A program made the position numbers and the translations under genes. Under the pieces are notes generated by a model that saw only the letters and a program-made list of their open reading frames with translations, did not search any database and was not told where the DNA came from. Below are positions 57,661-64,000 of a stretch of DNA of 64,000 nt, piece after piece. Position 1 is the stretch's first letter. Every line of letters starts with the position of its first letter. Location: assembly GCF_026151205.1 (NCBI RefSeq), contig NC_087076.1, forward strand, positions 6,796,902-6,860,901, given 5' to 3'. This DNA is from Bolinopsis microptera (lineage: Eukaryota; Ctenophora; Tentaculata; Lobata; Bolinopsidae).

Positions 57661-60600
57661 GCCCGATTATGTGTGGTTAGGGAGATCCAAGGGGGCGGTG
57701 GGGAGCCCATTTTGAGGGTAGAGAACAGGGTGGGGAGCAGACATTTGGAGTAATAGAATCATGAGGGTTGGGGAGGCGCCATTTCGGGGAAGATAATCAA
57801 GGGTGGGAGCACATTTAGATAATAATTTTGTAAGATCGAGGGGAGAGGGTGTAAGCACATTTAGAGCTAGGACATGGCAGGGTGGGGGCGTAACATTTGA
57901 GTAGGAGATCAGGGGGATGGGGAGCCATTTGGGGTGAGCTAGATCAGGGTGGGAGGCACATTTGGAGAGAGATCAGGGGTGGGGTAGGCCCAGTCTTTGA
58001 GTAGTTAGATCAGGTATAGTGGGGGGGAGCAACATTTGGGTAGAGATCAAGGGGGTGGGAGCAGCCATTTGGAAGTAATGAGGATGCAGGGGGTGGGAGC
58101 AGCATTTGGTATCGAGATCAGGGGTGGGGAGGGCCCATTTATGGGGGTACAGATCAAGAGGGGATGGGAGCTACATTTGGAGTACAAAGGATCGAGGGGG
58201 TGTGGGAGCCATTTAGAGTAGTAAGATCAGGGGGTGGGAGGGCACATATAGAGTAGGAGATCAGGGGGTGGGAGGTAAGCTACATGTGATGTAAGATCAG
58301 GGGGTAGGGGACGCCCATTTGGGGTAGAGATCAGGGGGGTGGGGAGGGCACAATTTGGATATACGATGCCAAGGGGTGGGGAGGCACATTTGGGTAGAGA
58401 TCAGGGTTGGGGAGCGTGGGGGGGGGGGGGGGGCGGTGCACAAATTGGAGATATAGATCAGGGGGTGGGAGCACATTTGAGGGTAGAGAGTCAGGGGGTG
58501 GGAGGCCGGCATTTGGGGGTATGAGATCAGGGGGTGGGGAGCACATCTTGGAGATGATGAGATCTAGGGGATGGGAGGTCCCATTTGGGTAGGAGATCGA
58601 AGGGGGTTGGAGGAGCATTTGTGTTTTTGTTTTGTTTATGTTTAGTAATTTTTTTTATATAAAGAAAAAAAGTTAAAAAGTGGTGTTTTAAAAAAATTTA
58701 AATAAAAAAATTGTTTTTTTAAGAAAAATTATTTTTGAGAGGAATTTTGTGAGGAGAGTAAGGGGTTGGGGAGGCAGTCATTTGGAGTAGGAGAACAGGG
58801 TGGGGGGGAGCACATTAGAGGGTAGTAGGGAGATCCAGGGGTGGGGAGGGCCCTATTTGGGTAGAGATTCAGGGTGGGAGCACATTTGGAGTAGAGATCG
58901 AGGGGGGTGGGGACGCCATTTAGATTTGTAGAGATCAGGGGGTGAATGGGGCACATTTGGGGTAGAGCTCAGGGGGTGGGGAGGGGCAGGCATTAAAAAT
59001 TAGAGTAGAGATCAGGGGGATGTGGGAGCTACATTGGAGGTAGAGATCAGGGGGTGGCGAGGGTGGGGAGCCCTATTTGGGCTAGAGACCTAGAGGGGGT
59101 GTGGAGCATGCATTTGGAGTAGAGGTTATCAGGGGGGTGGGGAGTCACATTGTGGGGTAGGATCAGGGGGTGGGAGCCCATTTGGGGTAGAGATCCAAGG
59201 GGGTGGGAGGAGGCTACATTTGGAGTATAGTGGAGATCAGGGGGGGGGGGGGGGGGGGTGGGGAGGGCACATTGGGGTTAGAGATCATGGGGTGGGGAGG
59301 CCCTATTTGGGGTTAGAGATCATGGGGTGGGGAGGCACATTTGGAGTAGCAGATCAGGGGTGGGGGAGGCCCTTTTGGGTAGAGGATCATGGGGTGGGGG
59401 AGCCCATTTGGGGTAGAGATCAGGGGTTGGGGGAGGGCACTTTTGGAGTATAGATCAGGGTGGGGGCAGACCCCCCCCTTTTGGGAAGATAGCCAGGGGT
59501 GGGGAGCACATGTTAGAGTAGAACAAAGAATATGCATGGGGGGAGGGGAGGGCAGCATTTATGTAGTAGGGATCATCAGGGGTGGGGTGCACATTTGGGT
59601 AGAGATCATGGGTGGGGAGCCCATTTGGGGTAGAGGATCAGGGGGTGGGGAGCACATTTGGAGTAGAGATCAAGGGGGTGGGGAGGCCCATTTGGAGTAG
59701 AGGATCAGGGGTGGGGGAGCCATTTGGGGTAGAAGATCAGGGGGTGGGGAGCTCCATTTGAGTAAGATCAGGGGGTGTGGAGCACATTTGGGTTAGAGGC
59801 AGGGGTGGGGAGGCCGCATTTGGGGTAGAGAGTCAGGGGGGTGGGAGCACATTTGGAGTAAACGGAGATTGTAAACATGGGGGTGGGGGAGGCCCATTTA
59901 GTAGTAGTAGATCAGGGGGGTTGGGAGCACATTTAGAGTAGGAGATCTAAAGGGGTGGGAGCACATTTTGAGTAAGCATGATCAGGGGGGTGTGGAGCCC
60001 ATTGGGGTAAGAGCTCACAGGGGATGAGGGAGCGAACTATTTGGAGTAGAATCAGGGGGGGGGGGAGCTACATTTTTGGGGTAGAGATCATGGGTGGGGA
60101 GCGACATTTGAGGGAATCAGGTTGGGAGGGGGCACATTTTGGGTAAAGAACATGGTGGGGAGCCCATTTGGGTATGGAGATCAGGGTGGGGAGTAGCTAC
60201 ATTTGAGTAGAGGGATCAGGGGTGGGTTGAGCCCAATATTGGGGGTAGGAGGATCCATGGGGTGGGGAGCGCCATTTGGGGTAGAGATCAAGGGTAGGGG
60301 AGGCACATTTGGAGTATAGATCAGGGGGTTGGGGAGCGCTCAGTTTGGGGAAGGATATCAGGGTGGGGAGGCTAGGCATTTAGAGTACAGATCAGGGGAG
60401 GGGAGCACATTTAGAGTAAGACATCAGGGGGTGGGGCGATACATTTGAGTAGTAGATATGCAGGGGGTGGGGAGCACATTCGGAGAGAGAATCAGGGAAG
60501 TGGGAGCACATTTGGGGTAGAAAGATCAAGGGGGGGGGAGCGACTTATTTGGGTTTTAGAGATACAGGGGGGTTGGGGGAGCAACATTGGGGTAGTGATT

Positions 60601-60880
60601 CAGGGGTGGGGAGGGGCACATTTGGAGTAGAGATCAAGGGGTGCGAGAGCCCATATTGGGGTAGGGAGATGTAAGCAGGGGGAGGGGGAGGTCCGCATTT
60701 TGGGTATAATATCAGGGGTGAGGGGAGGGGCACATTTGGGGTAGAGATGCAGGGGGTGGGGAGCACATTGTGGTATTAGATGCAGCTGGGGTGGGAAGGC
60801 CCTATTTGGAGTATGAGATCAGGGGGGTGGTGGAGGCACATTTGGGGTAGAGATCATGAATGCAGGGTGGGAGCCATGGT

Positions 60881-60926
<46 letters not shown>

Positions 60927-62270
60927 GTGTGTTGTTGGGGTGAGATCAGGGTGGGAGGCACAATTGGAGTAGAGATCAAGAGGTGTCCCAAGGTGGATGA
61001 AATCAGGGGGTGGACCCATGTGGGTAGAGATTCAGGGGTGAGGGAGGCATCATTTGAGTAGAGATCAGGGTTTGGGGAGGCACATTTGGGGTGTACTCCA
61101 GGGGTGGGACCCATTGGGGTAAGGAGATCAGGGGGTGGGAGGGCACATTGGAGTAGTTGATCAGGGGTGGGAGGCCGCATTTGGAGTAGAGTAATCCGAA
61201 AGGGGTGGGGAGCCATTGGGGTAGAGATCAGGGGGTGGGGAGGCACGATTTGGGAGTAGAGATCAGGGGTGGGGAGCACTTTTGGGGTAGAGATCAGTGG
61301 GTTGGGGAGCACTATTTGGGGAGTAGATCAGGGGTGGGGAGCACATTTGTTGGGGTAGAGATTCAGCGGGGTGAGGGGAGGGCCCCATTTGGGTTAGAGA
61401 TCAGGGGGTGGGAGCATTGGAGTAGGATCAGGGGTGGGACCCCATTTGGTAGAGATCAGGGGGTGGGGAGCACTTTGGGGTAGAGATCATGGGGTGGGAG
61501 CACATTTGGGAGTAGAGATCAGGGGGTGGGGAGCCCATTTGGGGAGTAGAGATCAGGGTGGTGAGCACATTTGGAGTAGAGATCAGGGGTTGGGAGCCAT
61601 TGAGGGTAGATATCAGGGGGGGGGGAGCACATTTGGAGTAGAGATCAGGGGGGTGGGAGCACATTTGGGAGTAGAGATCAGGGGGTGGGGAGCACATTTG
61701 GGGGTAGAGATCAGGGGGTGGGGAGCACATTTGGGAGTAGAGATCAGGGGGTGGGGAGGGGCACGATTGGGTATCGAAGAAGATCTAAGGGGTGGGGAGC
61801 CCATTTGGTAGAGATCAGGGTAGAGTGAGCCCATTTGGGGTGAGAGATCATTGGGTGGGGAGCCCATTTGGGGTTAGGAGATCTAGGGGAAAGAGGGAGC
61901 ACATTTGGGGTAGAAGTATCAGGGGTGGGGAGCACATTTGGGTAGAGACTAGGGTGGGATCTCATTTGGGAGTAATAGATCAGGGGGGGGAAGCACATGT
62001 GGGGATAGAGATCTATGGGGTGGGGAACACTATTTTGGGTAGAGATAGGGGTGGGGAGGGCTATCATTTGGGTAGAGATCAGAGAGGCTTGGTGGGGGGG
62101 GAGGCACCTTGCGAGTAGAGATCAGGGGGTGAGGAGCCTCATTTGGGTTGATTATGAAGATCAGGGTGGAGGGGCCATTTGGTAAGGATCTAGAGGGGAG
62201 AGGGAGCACATTGGGTATAGAACAGGGGGTGGGGAGGCACATTTGGGTAGAGATCAGGGTGGGGAGCGCC
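57661..62270 (+). repeat. 32-bp minisatellite, indel-rich part
   Basis: The same unit, but almost every copy carries one to several single-base insertions, deletions or substitutions, and spacing is irregular. An AT-rich non-repeat island lies at 58620-58735, and a run of 45 G at 60881-60925. Some stretches, such as 61420-61750, are cleaner. The sharp onset at about 57660 suggests either an old array segment or an unpolished assembly segment. Confidence 0.85.
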
Positions 62271-62770
62271 ATTTGGAGTAGAGATCAGGGGGTGGGGAGC
62301 ACATTTGGAGTAGAGATCAGGGGGTGGGGAGCCATTTGGGGTAGAGATCAGGGGGGTGGGGAGCACATTTGGAGGTAGAGATCAGGGGGTGGGGAGCCAT
62401 TTGGAGTAGAGATCAGGGGGTGGGGAGCCCATTTGGGGTAGAGATCAGGGGGTGGGGAGCACATTTGGAGTAGAGATCAGGGGATGGGGAGCACATTTGG
62501 GGTAGAGATCAGGGGTGGGGAGCCCATTTGGGGTAGAGATCAGGGGGTGGGGAGCACATTTGGAGTAGAGATCAGGGGGTGGGGAGCCCATTTGGGGTAG
62601 AGATCAGGGGGTGGGGAGCCCATTTGGGGTAGAGATCAGGGGTTGGGGAGCACATTTGGAGTATAGATCAGGGGTTGGGGAGCCCATTTGGGGAAGATAT
62701 CAGGGGTGGGGAGCACATTTAGAGTAGAGATCAGGGGGGAGGGAGAGCACATTTAGAGTAGACATCAGGG
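62271..62770 (+). repeat. 32-bp minisatellite, clean segment
   Basis: About 500 bp of nearly consensus units, including the variant cluster (ATATAGATCAGGGG, then GGGGAAGATATCAG, then TTTAGAGTAGACATC) that also appears at about 52.3, 54.1, 55.3 and 56.15 kb. Confidence 0.9.
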
Positions 62771-64000
62771 GGTGGGTGGGCACATTTGGAGTAGAGATCA
62801 GGGGGGTGGAAGGAACACATTCGGGGAAAGAGATCAGGAGGGTGGGGAGCACAATTGGGTACAGATCAAGGGTGGGAGCACATTTTTGGGTAGAAGGATG
62901 CAGGGGTGGGAGGCACATTTGAGGGTAGTAGATCCAGGGGGTGGGGAGCACATTTGGAGTAGAGATCAGGGGTGAGGAGCCCATTAGGGGTATGAGAGAT
63001 TCAGGGGTGGGAGCCTCTTTGGGGTAGAGAACAAATTCAGGGAGGGGAAGGGCGGTCACATATTAGGGGTAAGAGATCAGTGGGGTGGGGAGCACATTTG
63101 GGTATAGAACAGGAGAGCTGGGCGGGCCCATATGGAGTAGACGAATGCATTGGTTGGCGGAGTGTCACATTTGGTGAGAGAACTATATAGGTGTATGGGA
63201 GCCCATTTGGGGTGATACTGAGAATCAGGGGTCAGGGGAGCACCGTTTGATTTGGAGTAGAGATCAGGGGGTGGGGAGGCCCATTTGGAGTAGAGATCCA
63301 GGGGGTTGGGGCATCATTTGGGTAGAGAAATCAGTGAGGAGGGGACGCACAATTGGAGTAGAGTATCAGGGGGTGAGGAGGCACACATTTGGGGGTAGGA
63401 AAGATGCATGGGGGTGGGAGCCATTTGGGTAGAGCTCAGTGGGGAGGGAGCACAAGTTTAGAAGGGTATAGGATTCAGGGGTTGGGGTAGGCACACTCTG
63501 GGGTAGATATCGAGAAGGGGGTGGGGTATGGCCGCATTTGATGTAGGAGAACAGGGGTGGGGAGGCACATTTGGTATCGATCATGAGGGTGCGAGCGCAT
63601 ATGGGGTAGAGATCAAGGAGGGTGGGGAGCAGCATTTGGAGTAGGGAGATTTCAGGGGGATGTGGGGAGCCCATTTGGAATAGAAGATCAGGAGGTGGGG
63701 AGCACCTTTGGGGATAAGAGATTCAAGTGGGGGTGGGGGCAGGGCACCATTTGGGGTAGAGATCAGGGGGTGGGGAGCACATTTGGAGTAGATGCTCAGG
63801 GGGTGGGGAGCCCCATTTGGTGTAGAGAGATCAGGGGGTGGGGAGGGCCCATTTGGGGTAGAGTTCAGGGGGTGGGAGCACATTTGGGGTAGAGATCAGG
63901 GGTGGGGGAGCACATTTGGGTAGAGATCAGGGGGTTGGGGAGGGCCCATTTGGAGTAGAGATCAGGGGGTGGGGGAGCACATTTGGTGGTAGAGATCAGG
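62771..64000 (+). repeat. 32-bp minisatellite, indel-rich part to the window end
   Basis: Again irregular, becoming cleaner after about 63740. The array runs off the window edge, so its true length and the next CDKL2 exon are not seen. Confidence 0.85.

Overview
This is nuclear DNA from an animal. Two spliced genes with GT-AG introns of about 100-710 bp and typical metazoan products (a CDKL2-type kinase and an SLC18B1-type MFS transporter) establish that. The background is AT-rich, crowded with non-LTR retrotransposon debris, and interrupted by homopolymeric G or C runs. The retroelement families (R2-like LINEs with N-terminal zinc finger and C-terminal Cys/His motif, LINEs with a DGARLD..FFD nuclease-like C-terminus, ORF1-like RNA-binding proteins) are what one expects in a marine invertebrate or non-bilaterian animal. 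The species cannot be named from sequence alone. Nothing bacterial, viral, CRISPR-like or rRNA/tRNA-like was recognised.

Layout. 0-12 kb: LINE fragments, a complete three-exon SLC18B1-like transporter on the minus strand (4998-3238), two copies of a repeat encoding an SGITSFFKP-type N-terminus, and a duplicated hypothetical ORF. 12-26 kb: a repeat district with GA and GGA arrays, a GC-rich block, four copies of a poly(C/G)-tipped inverted-repeat element, a decayed R2-like LINE (21.5-18.65 kb, minus), several minisatellites, and two exon-like islands on the minus strand (22.7 and 17.6 kb, the latter BAH-like). 26-44 kb: minus-strand exon-like islands of one or two uncharacterised, possibly transposon-derived genes, a 26.4 kb MCM3-like exon relic with two stops, a 3.39 kb TTAA-flanked inverted-repeat element (32224-35611) into whose left end an A-tailed ORF1-only retroelement has inserted, and a foldback with telomeric repeats. 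43.7-44.3 kb: an unusual GC-rich repeat made of consecutive GAA-loop hairpins. 45-47 kb: a LINE fragment and an open 440-codon C-terminal retrotransposon ORF. 48.2-50.2 kb: the first four coding exons of CDKL2, up to the APE region of the kinase domain. 50.2-64 kb: from 10 bp after the exon-4 splice donor to the window end, one enormous G-rich 32-bp minisatellite (about 430 units) with higher-order structure, alternating between clean and error-like stretches.

Only CDKL2 and SLC18B1-like look like ordinary host genes. They are unrelated in function, so there is no operon-like logic. The most interesting material is structural: the intronic megaminisatellite, the GAA-loop hairpin repeat, the poly(C)-tipped elements and the nested ORF1-only insertion.
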